39,140 bases of DNA from Bacteroidota bacterium (GCA_026391715.1 JAPLDO010000017.1:1-39140), one strand, 5' to 3'; shown: positions 31,073 through 39,140, counted from the stretch's first letter. The notes: generated by a model not told the origin, from the sequence alone. Program-made: numbers and translations.

Positions 31073-33040
31073 ATGCGTCATCATCTACATCGCTCTCATG
31101 GACAGGCAGTATCGGCTGCCGGGTTGCTAATTACCCTTGGGATTATTTACGGCGACATAGGAACCTCTCCGCTATATGTAATGAAAGCCATTGTTGCCGG
31201 CGCCAATACGTTATCCGAAGGATTTATCATGGGCGGGTTGTCCTGTATTTTCTGGACACTCACACTACAAACCACTGTAAAATACATCATCATCACCCTG
31301 CGAGCCGATAACAAAGGCGAGGGCGGCATTTTTTCCCTTTTCGCACTGATTCGTAAACGCGCCAAGTGGGCTTACTTTTTCGCCATCATCGGAGGCAGCA
31401 CTTTACTTGCCGACGGGGTAATCACGCCTTCCATCACTATTGTTTCCGCTGTTGAAGGTTTGGGAATCATCAACCCCCGGATACCTGTTTTGCCTATTGT
31501 AATTGTCATCATCACAGGACTCTTTCTGGTGCAGAAATTCGGCACAAGAGCGGTCGGAAGATCATTTGGTCCCGTTATGTTCATCTGGTTTTCAATGCTT
31601 GGAATACTTGGAATAACCCAGATTATTCATAATCCAATAATCCTGAAAGCCATTAATCCACACCATGCTTATGATTTTCTGACTAAATACCCAAACGGGT
31701 TTTTACTCATGGGAGCTGTATTTCTTTGCACAACAGGAGCCGAAGCGCTTTATTCCGATCTCGGACATTGCGGATTGAAGAATATCAGGATAACATGGAT
31801 TTTCGTTAAACTCACACTTCTGCTCAATTACTTCGGGCAGGGCGCGTGGATTATTAAAAATTCCGATAGCATAATGAGTTGGACTAATCCGTTCTTTTCC
31901 ATTATGCCGGGATGGTTTCTTGTCATCGGAATTCTAATCTCCACTGCCGCAGCTATTATTGCAAGCCAGGCGCTGATCAGCGGTTCATTTACTTTGATAA
32001 GCGAAGCAATCCAGCTTAATTTCTGGCCCAAAATCAAGATCAATTATCCCACCAACATCAAAGGACAGATGTATATATCGAGCATCAACTGGATTCTTTA
32101 CTTCTCCTGTCTGTTTGTTGTAATTTTCTTCCAGCGATCCTCTAACATGGAGGCTGCTTATGGTCTTTCGATAACCATCACTATGCTTATGACCACCTGT
32201 TTGCTGAGCATCTACCTTTACTATCAGAAAATCCCTGTATATATTATCGCCGTTTTTCTCGCCGTTTACCTCTCTATTGAGAGTTCTTTCCTTATTGCCA
32301 ACATGAACAAATTCACTCATGGCGGCTGGTTTACCATTCTGCTTGGCGGTTTTTTGTTTCTGGTGATGTACGTCTGGTTCAGCGGGAGGCGGATAAAAAA
32401 CAGTTTCATCGAATTTATCCACGTTGACAAATACATTGAGGTAATTAAAGACCTCAGTACAGATGAGACGGTTCCGAAATTCGCCACCAACCTGGTATAT
32501 CTAACAAAGGCTAATAAAAGCGCCGAGGTGGAATCAAAGATAATTTATTCGATTCTTAACAAGCATCCGAAAAGAGCAGATGTTTACTGGCTCCTCCATG
32601 TCGACATTCTTGACGATCCGCATGTTCTTGAATACAAAATAACCCACATTATTCCGGGAACTCTCATCAAGGTTGATTTCAAAATCGGTTTCAAGGTTCA
32701 GCCTCGCGTGAACCTGTTTTTCCGACAGGTACTCGATGAACTAAACCAGAACAATGAAATAGATATGCTGAGCCATTATGCCTCGTTACGAAAACATAAT
32801 GTAAGCGCCGATTTCAGGTTTGTGGTTATTGACCGTATTCAGAATTACGATTTTGATTTCCCTCCGCGCGAACAATTCATTATGGATCTTTACGGAATTT
32901 TCAAACGGTTCGGCATCAGCGAAGTAAGGGCTTTGGGACTCGATACCAGCAACGTGATTGTTGAAACAGTGCCTTTATATATTGATAAGGAAATACCGGT
33001 AATTCTCACCCGGAATGACCTGACCAGGCACATGGGATAG
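31073..33040 (+). CDS. kup: Kup-type potassium uptake protein
   Basis: A 655-residue K+:H+ symporter of the KUP/HAK family. Seen: LGIIYGDIGTSPLYVMKAI near the N-terminus, the Asp/Glu-rich start of helix 2, TLRADNKGEGGIFSLFALI, ADGVITPSITIVSAVEGL, and GSFTLISEAIQL. About 12 helices are followed by a cytoplasmic C-terminal domain of about 200 residues, typical of the family. The ATG start gives a His-rich N-terminal stretch (MRHHLHRSHGQ). It follows the DedA gene by 46 bases and may be in the same operon. It converges on the transketolase gene with nine bases between. Confidence 0.93.
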   Translation: MRHHLHRSHGQAVSAAGLLITLGIIYGDIGTSPLYVMKAIVAGANTLSEGFIMGGLSCIFWTLTLQTTVKYIIITLRADNKGEGGIFSLFALIRKRAKWAYFFAIIGGSTLLADGVITPSITIVSAVEGLGIINPRIPVLPIVIVIITGLFLVQKFGTRAVGRSFGPVMFIWFSMLGILGITQIIHNPIILKAINPHHAYDFLTKYPNGFLLMGAVFLCTTGAEALYSDLGHCGLKNIRITWIFVKLTLLLNYFGQGAWIIKNSDSIMSWTNPFFSIMPGWFLVIGILISTAAAIIASQALISGSFTLISEAIQLNFWPKIKINYPTNIKGQMYISSINWILYFSCLFVVIFFQRSSNMEAAYGLSITITMLMTTCLLSIYLYYQKIPVYIIAVFLAVYLSIESSFLIANMNKFTHGGWFTILLGGFLFLVMYVWFSGRRIKNSFIEFIHVDKYIEVIKDLSTDETVPKFATNLVYLTKANKSAEVESKIIYSILNKHPKRADVYWLLHVDILDDPHVLEYKITHIIPGTLIKVDFKIGFKVQPRVNLFFRQVLDELNQNNEIDMLSHYASLRKHNVSADFRFVVIDRIQNYDFDFPPREQFIMDLYGIFKRFGISEVRALGLDTSNVIVETVPLYIDKEIPVILTRNDLTRHMG

Positions 33041-33049
33041 CTCTGAAAA

Positions 33050-34009
33050 TTACAATCGCTTTCTTGCCAGCGCCTTTTTGGCAGCCTCCACAATGTCGGG
33101 AATATCGAGCTTGTAAATTTTCAGAAGTTCTTCAGGTTTTCCGCTTTGCCCGAAAGCATCGTTAACTGCCACCATTTCAACCGGAACGGGATAAGTTCGG
33201 GCAAGAAACTGAGCAATACTGTCGCCCATGCCGCCATTGCGCGCATGTTCTTCAGCGGTGACAACACATTTCGTTTTCAATACTGAGGAGAGAGCCGTTT
33301 CCTCGTCAAGCGGTTTTATTGTGTGAATATTAATGATTTCGGCGCTAATTCCTTGTTCCTCTAATATTTTGCAAGCCTGGAGAGCGTTCCAGACCAAATG
33401 CCCGGTTGCGAAAATAGAAACGTCGGCGCCTTCGTTAAGAACAACGGCTTTACCGATTACGAAAGGCTTATCAGGCGGGGTAAAGTTCGGCCATTTGGGT
33501 CTGCCAAATCTGAGGTAAACAGGACCCTGATGGCGGGCAATTTTGAGTGTGGCGGCTTTAGTTTGATTGAAATCACAGGGATTTATTACGGTCATGTTCG
33601 GCAGAATCTTCATCAGTCCGATATCCTCAAGAATCTGGTGTGTGGCTCCATCTTCTCCAAGAGTAATTCCGGCATGACTGGCACAAATTTTTACGTTTTT
33701 ATTGGAATATGCCACCGACTGCCTGATTTGATCATAAACTCTGCCGGTACTGAAATTGGCAAACGTGCCGGTGAAGGGAATTTTACCGCCAATGGTTAAT
33801 CCTGCGGCAATACAAATCATATTGGCTTCGGCTATCCCAACCTGAAAAAAACGATCGGGAAAATGGTGCGCAAAAGCATCCATTTTCAAAGAACCGGTTA
33901 GATCGGCGCAAAGCGCGACAACCTGCGGGTTTTGTTTTCCGAGTTCAAGCAACGCTTCGCCAAATCCCGAACGGGTATCTTTGGAACCAAGGTTTTTATA
34001 TTCTGTCAT
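33050..34009 (-). CDS. Transketolase, C-terminal subunit
   Basis: A 319-residue protein equal to the C-terminal half of transketolase: the pyrimidine-binding domain (TRSGFGEALLELG, RFFQVGIAEANMICIAAGLT with the catalytic Glu that activates thiamine diphosphate) and the C-terminal transketolase domain (VSIFATGHLVWNALQACKIL, TAEEHARNGGMGDSIAQ). It must pair with the N-terminal subunit to transfer two-carbon units in the pentose phosphate pathway. That partner is encoded upstream on the same strand, but a VWA gene lies between. It starts eight bases after the VWA stop. Confidence 0.93.
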   Translation of the reverse strand: MTEYKNLGSKDTRSGFGEALLELGKQNPQVVALCADLTGSLKMDAFAHHFPDRFFQVGIAEANMICIAAGLTIGGKIPFTGTFANFSTGRVYDQIRQSVAYSNKNVKICASHAGITLGEDGATHQILEDIGLMKILPNMTVINPCDFNQTKAATLKIARHQGPVYLRFGRPKWPNFTPPDKPFVIGKAVVLNEGADVSIFATGHLVWNALQACKILEEQGISAEIINIHTIKPLDEETALSSVLKTKCVVTAEEHARNGGMGDSIAQFLARTYPVPVEMVAVNDAFGQSGKPEELLKIYKLDIPDIVEAAKKALARKRL

Positions 34010-34017
34010 TTCGCGTT

Positions 34018-35442
34018 TTATAATTTCAGATTGACTGTTTGTCCCGATTCAACTTTCAAAGTCTTCTCAATAGTATATGATGACTGATTTGCGTATTTCG
34101 ATCTGAAAACCACTTTATAATTTCCAGGCTGAAGATATAGAGTTTCCTGCTGCTGTGGGTTATCCCTCAAGTTATACAGCCAAACCAACCCTTCAGGATT
34201 ATCCTGGTACAAACTGCCATAGCCATTGGTCGTTTTCTGGATAACCGCAATACCGGGTAAAGGAATTTCAACCGTGGTTGTATGGCTCTGCCTGATATCA
34301 ACATTTTCCACCTTTATTCTGGGAAGACAAAGCACCTCTGCATCATAAAAACCGGTGATGTATTTCTCAACCTGGTCAAACTGCTGAACGGTGATTGTCT
34401 CAGTTTCTTTATGTTTCCTGATAATACACGGCAGATATTTCAGCGTGCTACTACCGGTTGCCTTGAACATCAGATAACCCTGTGGCGCGTCAATGCCGAT
34501 GGTATTATGTTTTCCGGGAGTTAATTTTACGCTGTCTTTCTTTACCTGTGGAATTGTATGAACCACCACATTATAGGTTAGCAGCGGGTCAATATCAAGA
34601 GTATCGGGAATTCCTTTGGCATTGAATGAGTGGATGAAATTATATTTTACAAGCCCTGAAACGTTATCATAAAATGTCATATTAACATTGGTTTCAGTGG
34701 GTTTTCCGTAAGTATCCAACAGGTTAACCTGCATGGTTGTAGGATTTAATGCGCGGGAGATGATTACGTTAAGCGCCGTTCTGAATTCCTTTTCATTTGA
34801 GGCGTCGAAATAGGTTCCAACACAATCGAACTGACTACGAAAATCCTTGCCGATTCCCACGATGAAAGGTTTAAGCATAATTCCCTTTTTCTGGAGTTCA
34901 TGGGAAACATCGCAAGGATCGCCGCCACATTCTTCAAGCCCGTCGGTGATAAGGATCACGATGTTGCGGCAATTATCACAGGGAGGAAAATCTTTGGCTG
35001 ACTGCGAAAGCGCGTAAGCTATTGGGGTAGTTCCTTTTGGCGTTGTGGTTTTCAGCGTATGTTTGATTCTGTTGATGTTATCGCGCGCAAAAGGAACCTC
35101 CAGCCTGGTATCATTGCAATCCTGCGGTGGAAACTGCTTTTGGTTACCGTACATACGCAATGCAAGTTCGAGGTTCTGCTGGGTTTTCAAACTGTCAAGA
35201 ATATTTGAAAACAACCTGACGGCAATGTTGAATTTGGTATCGCTCTGCCATCGTCCATACATGCTTTGACTGGCGTCGAAAACAAATAATATCCTGGTAA
35301 CGGGTTTGGGTTTTGGTTGTTCCTTTAATCCCTGAGCTGATAATTGAATTGAAAAGAGGAGAAACAGAACCAATAACACACCGAATTTCCTGAAAAGAAA
35401 AATGGCATTGCTATAATAACCTTTTCTATTCCCCCACATCAT
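34018..35442 (-). CDS. Exported von Willebrand factor A domain protein
   Basis: A 474-residue protein with a signal sequence or anchor (about 12-36, VLLVLFLLFSIQLSAQ). The VWA domain spans about 47-235. The metal-ion-dependent adhesion site is intact: D56-A-S58-Q-S60, the Thr in GTTPIAYAL, and Asp in LITDGLEE. Cys pairs in FPPCDNC and GGDPCD may form disulfides. The C-terminal 230 residues are beta-rich, probably carboxypeptidase-regulatory-like or Ig-like repeats, with LYNLRDNPQQQETLYLQPGNYKVVF (in parts) as a PEGA-like strand. It sits in the gap between the two transketolase genes, 12 bases after one and eight before the other, so all three share an operon. A link with central carbon metabolism is not obvious. 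Confidence 0.88.
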   Translation of the reverse strand: MMWGNRKGYYSNAIFLFRKFGVLLVLFLLFSIQLSAQGLKEQPKPKPVTRILFVFDASQSMYGRWQSDTKFNIAVRLFSNILDSLKTQQNLELALRMYGNQKQFPPQDCNDTRLEVPFARDNINRIKHTLKTTTPKGTTPIAYALSQSAKDFPPCDNCRNIVILITDGLEECGGDPCDVSHELQKKGIMLKPFIVGIGKDFRSQFDCVGTYFDASNEKEFRTALNVIISRALNPTTMQVNLLDTYGKPTETNVNMTFYDNVSGLVKYNFIHSFNAKGIPDTLDIDPLLTYNVVVHTIPQVKKDSVKLTPGKHNTIGIDAPQGYLMFKATGSSTLKYLPCIIRKHKETETITVQQFDQVEKYITGFYDAEVLCLPRIKVENVDIRQSHTTTVEIPLPGIAVIQKTTNGYGSLYQDNPEGLVWLYNLRDNPQQQETLYLQPGNYKVVFRSKYANQSSYTIEKTLKVESGQTVNLKL

Positions 35443-35454
35443 AATGTCGCTGAA

Positions 35455-36300
35455 TTAGTAGTCGCCCAAAGTTTCTGTTAACTGCGACAGGGCTACTGCG
35501 GTTTGCTCATCAGAGGGGAAAACGCCATGCCATTCATGGTTATCGAGCATAAAGTCAACGCCATATCCCATTTGGGTGGTCATAAGAATAATAACCGGTT
35601 GTGCTATACCAACGTATTTTTGCGCATTTTTAAGTGTTTCTACCACTTTGGGCATATTGTTTCCATACATGGTTAGCGTTATCCATCCAAAAGCCTCCAT
35701 TTTTGCCTTCAGGTTGCCTAAAGTTAAAACTTTATCAACTGGTCCATCTATCTGCTTTCCGTTATAGTCAACAATAGCAATAAGGTTATCTGTTTTATGG
35801 GCTGCGGCGAACATCAGGGCTTCCCAGTTCTGTCCTTCCTGCAACTCGCCATCGCCTAATAAACAATACACCAGATGGTCGTCGTGATTTAGTTTCTTCG
35901 CCAAAGCGGCGCCGATGGCAACAGACAAACCCTGACCGAGCGATCCGGAGCTCATCCTGATACCGGGTAATCCTTCGGCAGTAGCAGGATGACCCTGCAA
36001 TCGGCTGTGCAGTTTTCTGAAGGTGGAGAGTTCTTTCAAATCGAAATATCCATACCGGGCAAGCACACTATACCATAAAGCTGAAAGATGACCATTGGAG
36101 AGAATAAAGATATCTTCTCCGGCGCCATCGGCTGTAAAATTAAAGGGATCGGGTTTCATGATTTTGAAATAGAGAGCCGTCAGAAAATCGGCGCATCCGA
36201 GCGATCCTCCGGGATGCCCCGACTGCGCGCCGTTAACCATGCGTATTATGTCCCTTCTTACCTGGGTTGCAATATTCTCAAGATCCTCGATTGAAAGCAT
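35455..36300 (-). CDS. Transketolase, N-terminal subunit
   Basis: A 281-residue protein equal to the thiamine-diphosphate-binding half of transketolase. Seen: AQSGHPGGSLGCADFLTALY, LSNGHLSALWYSVLA, the catalytic-site SLGQGLSVAIGAALA, and the cofactor motif GDGELQEGQNWEALMFAA leading to LIAIVDYNGKQIDG, which fits GDG-x(26-30)-N. It forms the active enzyme with the subunit encoded two genes downstream. I chose the ATG at 36300; the TTG at 36327 would add nine residues before the normal LSIEDLENIA start. No good -7 box is seen upstream. Confidence 0.93.
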   Translation of the reverse strand: MLSIEDLENIATQVRRDIIRMVNGAQSGHPGGSLGCADFLTALYFKIMKPDPFNFTADGAGEDIFILSNGHLSALWYSVLARYGYFDLKELSTFRKLHSRLQGHPATAEGLPGIRMSSGSLGQGLSVAIGAALAKKLNHDDHLVYCLLGDGELQEGQNWEALMFAAAHKTDNLIAIVDYNGKQIDGPVDKVLTLGNLKAKMEAFGWITLTMYGNNMPKVVETLKNAQKYVGIAQPVIILMTTQMGYGVDFMLDNHEWHGVFPSDEQTAVALSQLTETLGDY

Positions 36301-36679
36301 ACTGGTAATTTTGAAAATGAATGGCAATCAATAAACAACTAAAAAAAAACAATAAAATTGTAGTTGAGTTCGTTGCCTGCTTTATTCACCATAAGTGAGA
36401 AATACATTTTTATCCTTGGAATTCAATGCGTTCTCAGTATAACTCTGTGAAATAAATTGTTGCGCTTTAATAAATTTGGTCAAAACTGACCTTTGAAAGG
36501 TGAAATAAAAACAAAATATTTCTGGTTGTTTACGTCCCAAAAAGGCGCTGAAATATTTTTCATACCACGAACTAATATTTCCACAATTGGAAAACGAGGC
36601 TGCAATTTATTCGATTTGCTGAAACTCACTATTGAATTTCTGGATTTGGAATTTGATGAGTGGAACAACGAAAAATTCT
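36301..36679. other. Gene-free stretch
   Basis: A/T-rich sequence between the transketolase gene and the tRNA promoter. The only open frames begin at TTG, lack family features, and one of them would run into the tRNA promoter. I see no repeat, hairpin or RNA gene here. Confidence 0.6.
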
Positions 36680-36687
36680 TATCTTTG
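36680..36687 (+). promoter_or_regulatory. Putative -7 box for tRNA-Pro
   Basis: TATCTTTG fits TAnnTTTG, 32 bases before the tRNA 5' end. Confidence 0.5.
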
Positions 36688-36719
36688 CACCCTTATACCG
36701 GAGAATAATCCGGTAAGTC

Positions 36720-36793
36720 CGGGGTGTGGCGCAGTTGGCTAGCGTACTTGCATGGGGTGCAAGGGGTCGGAAGTTCGAGTCTTCTCACCCCGA
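36720..36793 (+). tRNA. tRNA-Pro (anticodon GGG)
   Basis: A full cloverleaf: acceptor CGGGGTG / CACCCCG, D-stem GCGC / GCGT, anticodon stem CTTGC / GCAAG with loop ATGGGGT, so anticodon GGG for codons CCC and CCU, variable loop GGGTC, T-stem GGAAG / CTTCT with loop TTCGAGT, discriminator A. The 3' CCA is not encoded (the DNA reads ACTA). A C at position 1 paired with G72 and the GGGG run are typical of bacterial proline tRNA. A strong terminator follows at once. Confidence 0.95.
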
Positions 36794-36802
36794 CTAAAGA
36801 AA

Positions 36803-36830
36803 AAAGGCTACAGAATTTGTAGCCTTTTTT
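36803..36830 (+). terminator. Terminator after tRNA-Pro
   Basis: AAAGGCTACA pairs perfectly with TGTAGCCTTT around a 5-base loop, followed by more Ts. With its A-run it may also stop the converging GNAT gene. Confidence 0.88.
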
Positions 36831-36892
36831 TATTGCTCCTTTTCAACGTTGTTGTTTTTACAGTGCAATACCATAAGGAAAACCTGGTTCAT

Positions 36893-37633
36893 TCAGGTTT
36901 GGTTTTTCATCCTGTACCAATATTGGTAACTTTCACAAAAACCCATTTTCCGGTACAGATTCAGCGCCGGTTGATTGTTGGTGAGCACTTGAAGATAGGC
37001 GGTTTCGGCGCCTGCATTTTTTCCCCAGAATAAAATGGCGTTTACTAATTCGTTTCCCAATCCACTGTTCCGGTGATTCGGGTCAACAACAATATCAAAA
37101 ATTCCGATATACTTTCCTTCAAGAACGCCAAGACCAACGCCGATTGTTTTTTGTTTACGTCTGATCGAAACGAGGCATTTTGGCGTAAGCGCCTGGTTCA
37201 TTATGCCTGTATAAACCGGTTTACGTTTAGGATCAAACGCATTCATCCGGATAAATTCATCCAGCCAGGCTGGACTCAGATCGAGTTCAATGTGGATTCC
37301 TTCCGGCTCTTTCAAGTCGTTCTTCACTAAGTCAATGGTTTGAAAGGATATGGTAGAAAGTATTAAATACCCTTTTCCCGCCAAACGGTCGTCAATATCA
37401 GGAGGATCGGCAATTGAAGTAATTTTAAAGCAGGGTGGAATTTGTCTGAAGTGATATAATGATTCGCAAAAATCAATCTTTTCATCGGGATTGATGGTTG
37501 AAGGATAAAGCAAATTAACAGAATTAGAACGTTTGGTCACACCGCCTGCAAATCGCAAAATCCAACCGTCGTAATGCATCGTCTGCAACGCAGGCCATGC
37601 GTTGCCGCTGATTTCTTCAAATTGTCTGATCAT
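36893..37633 (-). CDS. GNAT-family N-acetyltransferase
   Basis: A 246-residue protein with the GNAT acetyl-CoA fold in its C-terminal half: YIGIFDIVVDPNHRNSGLGNELVNAIL holds the motif A loop (R-x-x-G-x-G as RNSGLGN), followed by GAETAYLQVLTNNQPALNLYRKMGF. The N-terminal half (IRQFEEISGNAWPALQTMHYDGWILRFAGGVTKRSNSVN in parts) is a well-known second-domain pattern of a two-domain GNAT group with WILRFA-G-TKR-NSV. Substrate unknown. It is a single gene facing the tRNA. Confidence 0.9.
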   Translation of the reverse strand: MIRQFEEISGNAWPALQTMHYDGWILRFAGGVTKRSNSVNLLYPSTINPDEKIDFCESLYHFRQIPPCFKITSIADPPDIDDRLAGKGYLILSTISFQTIDLVKNDLKEPEGIHIELDLSPAWLDEFIRMNAFDPKRKPVYTGIMNQALTPKCLVSIRRKQKTIGVGLGVLEGKYIGIFDIVVDPNHRNSGLGNELVNAILFWGKNAGAETAYLQVLTNNQPALNLYRKMGFCESYQYWYRMKNQT

Positions 37634-37707
37634 AAAAGGTATTGAATAATAATTGAAATAACTGCGCGCAGAAAAAAAGTAAAGAATAAAAATTTCTGAT
37701 GAATTGC

Positions 37708-38099
37708 CTACTCAGTAACTATTTTTTCCAACTCCACTATGAATTCTTTAACCTGACTAATCAGCGGAGTAACTATTGTTTCATCGAAATCATACAAATC
37801 GCATAATCTCCTTTTTGTCTGTAATCGAATAGTTTAGAAAATAACTTACCATGTCTCATGTCAATCTTTCCAGTCTTAATGAAATGAAGTCCCAATTGAA
37901 TTCGTACACCGTCGTGAGTTTGGGTTACAATGCCATATTTCAGCAATAGCGCTATAACTGCGTAAAAGCAAGCATAATACAATCGATTTACTACCGCATT
38001 CCATCGTTTATTTTACGACATGATCAACGCTTCCTCAAAAGACTCATTAGCTCTTTGGAATCGGTAATTTATATAGTCATTATTATCATTAATAATCAT
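37708..38099 (-). pseudogene. HEPN-domain toxin gene, broken by a stop codon and a frameshift
   Basis: Read from the ATG at 38099, the frame gives NYRFQRANESFEEALIMS, then a TAA (at about 38016-38018), then, in the same frame, NKRWNAVVNRLYYACFYAV and on to LFDYRQKGDY. There one base seems lost, and a shifted frame continues DLYDFDETIVTPLISQVK to a TAG at 37708. Joined, this is a standard HEPN protein (PF05168 type) of about 129 residues, the RNase-like or target partner of minimal nucleotidyltransferase pairs. The ATG overlaps the nucleotidyltransferase stop as ATGA, which confirms the original start and operon. A frame beginning at the TTG at 37982 covers only the middle part. Two independent lesions make a working toxin unlikely. 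Confidence 0.82.
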
Positions 38100-38452
38100 A
38101 ACCTGACGCCCTCCATTTTGATTTTTTTATATAAAGGAGAGTAAACAAGACTGTTGTTCCAATAATTCTTAGGGTAAATGAAAGTCGAGATAATTTGACC
38201 GGTTTCCAATTCAATATTGTAGAGTTCCTCCCTGAACATATCCTCTATATCATTGGTAACCTCATTACTTTCAACCAAAATCAGGATATCACAATCAGAA
38301 TTTTTTTTATGATCGCCTCTGGCGCGGGAACCGAATAAGAAAGCCTCTGCATTTGGGTCATTTTCATGAATTGATTTGCTGATCTGCTTAAAGATTGAGC
38401 CTACTCCGAAAAGTCTATGAGAAAGGTTTGCAGTCAATTTAACCACCCCCAA
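38096..38452 (-). CDS. Minimal nucleotidyltransferase (MNT) of a decayed MNT/HEPN pair
   Basis: The core is a small nucleotidyltransferase: AFLFGSRARGDHKKNSDCDILILVE holds the GSRARGD loop and the two catalytic Asp of SDxD, split here by function. Such proteins act as antitoxins that AMPylate HEPN toxins. The true N-terminus should begin shortly before IFKQISKSI, but no ATG is found there. The frame instead runs into the MITE-like element at 38395, which supplies the codons for about LTANLSHRLFGV; the upstream limit at 38452 is a TTG inside the element. So the element seems to have removed or displaced the start codon. Expression is doubtful, as is need for it, because the toxin partner is broken. 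Confidence 0.72.
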   Translation of the reverse strand: MGVVKLTANLSHRLFGVGSIFKQISKSIHENDPNAEAFLFGSRARGDHKKNSDCDILILVESNEVTNDIEDMFREELYNIELETGQIISTFIYPKNYWNNSLVYSPLYKKIKMEGVRL

Positions 38453-38606
38453 CCCCTCCCTTGAAAAGGGAGGGGAGAAGCGCTGCTAAGCACAACAGCA
38501 AGATATACAGTGTCTTGCCTAAGCAGAGGTAACTCCCCTCCCTACGGGTAGGGAGGGGCTGGGGGTGGGTAGATTCACCTTAAACTACTTTTCGGAGTGG
38601 ACTCAA
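38395..38606. mobile_element. MITE-like element, copy 1
   Basis: About 212 bases bounded by 20-base terminal inverted repeats: TTGAGCCTACTCCGAAAAGT on the left and ACTTTTCGGAGTGGACTCAA on the right (18 of 20 matched). Inside are two G/C-rich hairpins in opposite sense: CCCCTCCC...GGGAGGGG at about 38452-38473 and CCCCTCCCTA...TAGGGAGGGG at about 38535-38557, which can also pair with each other. No coding capacity. It is about 97 percent identical to copy 2. GATT occurs at both borders and may be a target duplication, but the boundary is not certain. It intrudes into the nucleotidyltransferase gene. Confidence 0.85.
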
Positions 38607-38929
38607 GATTAGATTTTTCCTCATTTGAATCTTGTTTATTTTAACAAAAATACAATATTCCCGGATAAAGCTGGAAGTGTTTTGCCGATCACCCGTTCGC
38701 TATTTTCTTCTTCCTGAATCTCTCCTGAAGCCAGGATAAAATGCTTTGTGACGTCATCGTGAGAATTGATTTTTTCCGGACGTTATTTTTCATTCCTCCA
38801 TGAAGGAACTGATGATAGTGAAAAGTGTCATCCGGCAAAGATAAATTAAACAACCAAATTTTCAAAAACTCTTAAAAAGCCGGGAAATGTTTTATAATTT
38901 TACCATGCAACTTTTCAGAAGTTTCAACT
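38607..38929. other. Stretch between the two MITE-like copies
   Basis: No intact gene. On the minus strand, from about 38775 to a TAA at 38636, a frame without a start reads protein-like sequence (HDDVTKHFILASGEIQEEEN, ..., LPALSGNIVFLL). It could be the end of a gene lost upstream, but no family is recognised and chance is possible. Confidence 0.35.
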
Positions 38930-39140
38930 TTGTGTCCACTCCGAAAAGTCTATGAGAAAGGTTTGCAATCAATTTACCCACCCCCAACCCCTCCCTTGAA
39001 AAGGGAGGGGAGAAGCGCTGCTAAGCACAATAGCAAGATATACAGTGTCTTGCCTAAGCAGAGGTACTCCCCTCCCTACGGGTAGGGAGGGGCTGGGGGT
39101 GGGTAGATTCACCTTAAACTACTTTTCGGAGTGGACTCAA
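38930..39140. mobile_element. MITE-like element, copy 2
   Basis: About 211 bases, with left terminus TTGTGTCCACTCCGAAAAGT and right terminus ACTTTTCGGAGTGGACTCAA ending exactly at the last base of the window (19 of 20 matched). It carries the same hairpin pair as copy 1 and differs from it by only a few substitutions and a one-base indel (GAGGTACTCC against GAGGTAACTCC). Same orientation as copy 1, 323 bases away. Confidence 0.88.

Noticed and set aside
36493-36708. Frame of 71 codons before tRNA-Pro
   Set aside because: It starts at TTG and runs through the tRNA -7 box; no family features.

Overview
The window looks like a chromosomal stretch from a member of the Bacteroidota. Three things point there: proteins that end in type IX secretion sorting domains (YPNP motif, then a G-Y-hydrophobic strand), repeated TAnnTTTG promoter boxes with almost no Shine-Dalgarno sequences, and families such as ribosomal protein THX, Omp28-like CxxC proteins, DUF2027-Smr and PnuC next to a NadR-type kinase. 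No rRNA, plasmid, phage or transposase gene is seen. The last 20 bases are exactly the terminal inverted repeat of a short repeated element, so the window may end at an assembly break.

Region 1 (1-9048, all minus) is a phospho-signalling cluster. In transcription order it holds a double zinc-ribbon/FHA protein, a Ser/Thr kinase with a C-terminal FHA domain, a membrane FHA protein with an outer trypsin-like protease, a secreted protein of unknown function, a PP2C phosphatase with a membrane anchor, a Ser/Thr kinase with one membrane helix and a periplasmic formylglycine-generating-enzyme (FGE) fold, and the start of another kinase. The last 37 codons of the kinase-FGE gene are much richer in G+C than the rest and look like the variable region of a diversity-generating retroelement (DGR) target. 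If so, this is a receptor kinase with a diversified outer sensor. No reverse transcriptase or template repeat is in the window. The gaps between the last genes of the cluster hold G/C-rich palindromes and tandem repeats.

Region 2 (9384-18906, mostly plus) is housekeeping: ribosomal protein THX, rsmG, an OPT transporter, a DUF3089 lipoprotein hydrolase, a PqqD-like protein, pepD, trmH (minus), a membrane TPR protein, fmt and an HU-family gene. Strong hairpin terminators separate several of these, and two of them end almost on the next start codon (rsmG and fmt).

Region 3 (18957-26433) is more mixed: an alkyladenine glycosylase gene that has lost about 60 codons including the active-site glutamate, a ParS/RES toxin-antitoxin pair, three exported proteins (two T9SS cargo), a DUF2027-Smr protein and a glycosyltransferase. 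Region 4 (26430-33040) is transport: a PnuC/nicotinamide riboside kinase pair joined by ATGA overlaps to the glycosyltransferase, and divergently an antiporter, a PiT phosphate transporter, a DedA protein and a Kup potassium transporter. Region 5 (33050-36300) is a split transketolase with a von Willebrand factor A gene between its halves.

Region 6 (36720-39140) has a tRNA-Pro(GGG) and a GNAT gene, then decay: a nucleotidyltransferase/HEPN toxin-antitoxin pair in which the HEPN gene carries a stop codon and a frameshift, and the nucleotidyltransferase has lost its normal start to a roughly 212-bp MITE-like element. A second, nearly identical copy of that element ends the window.
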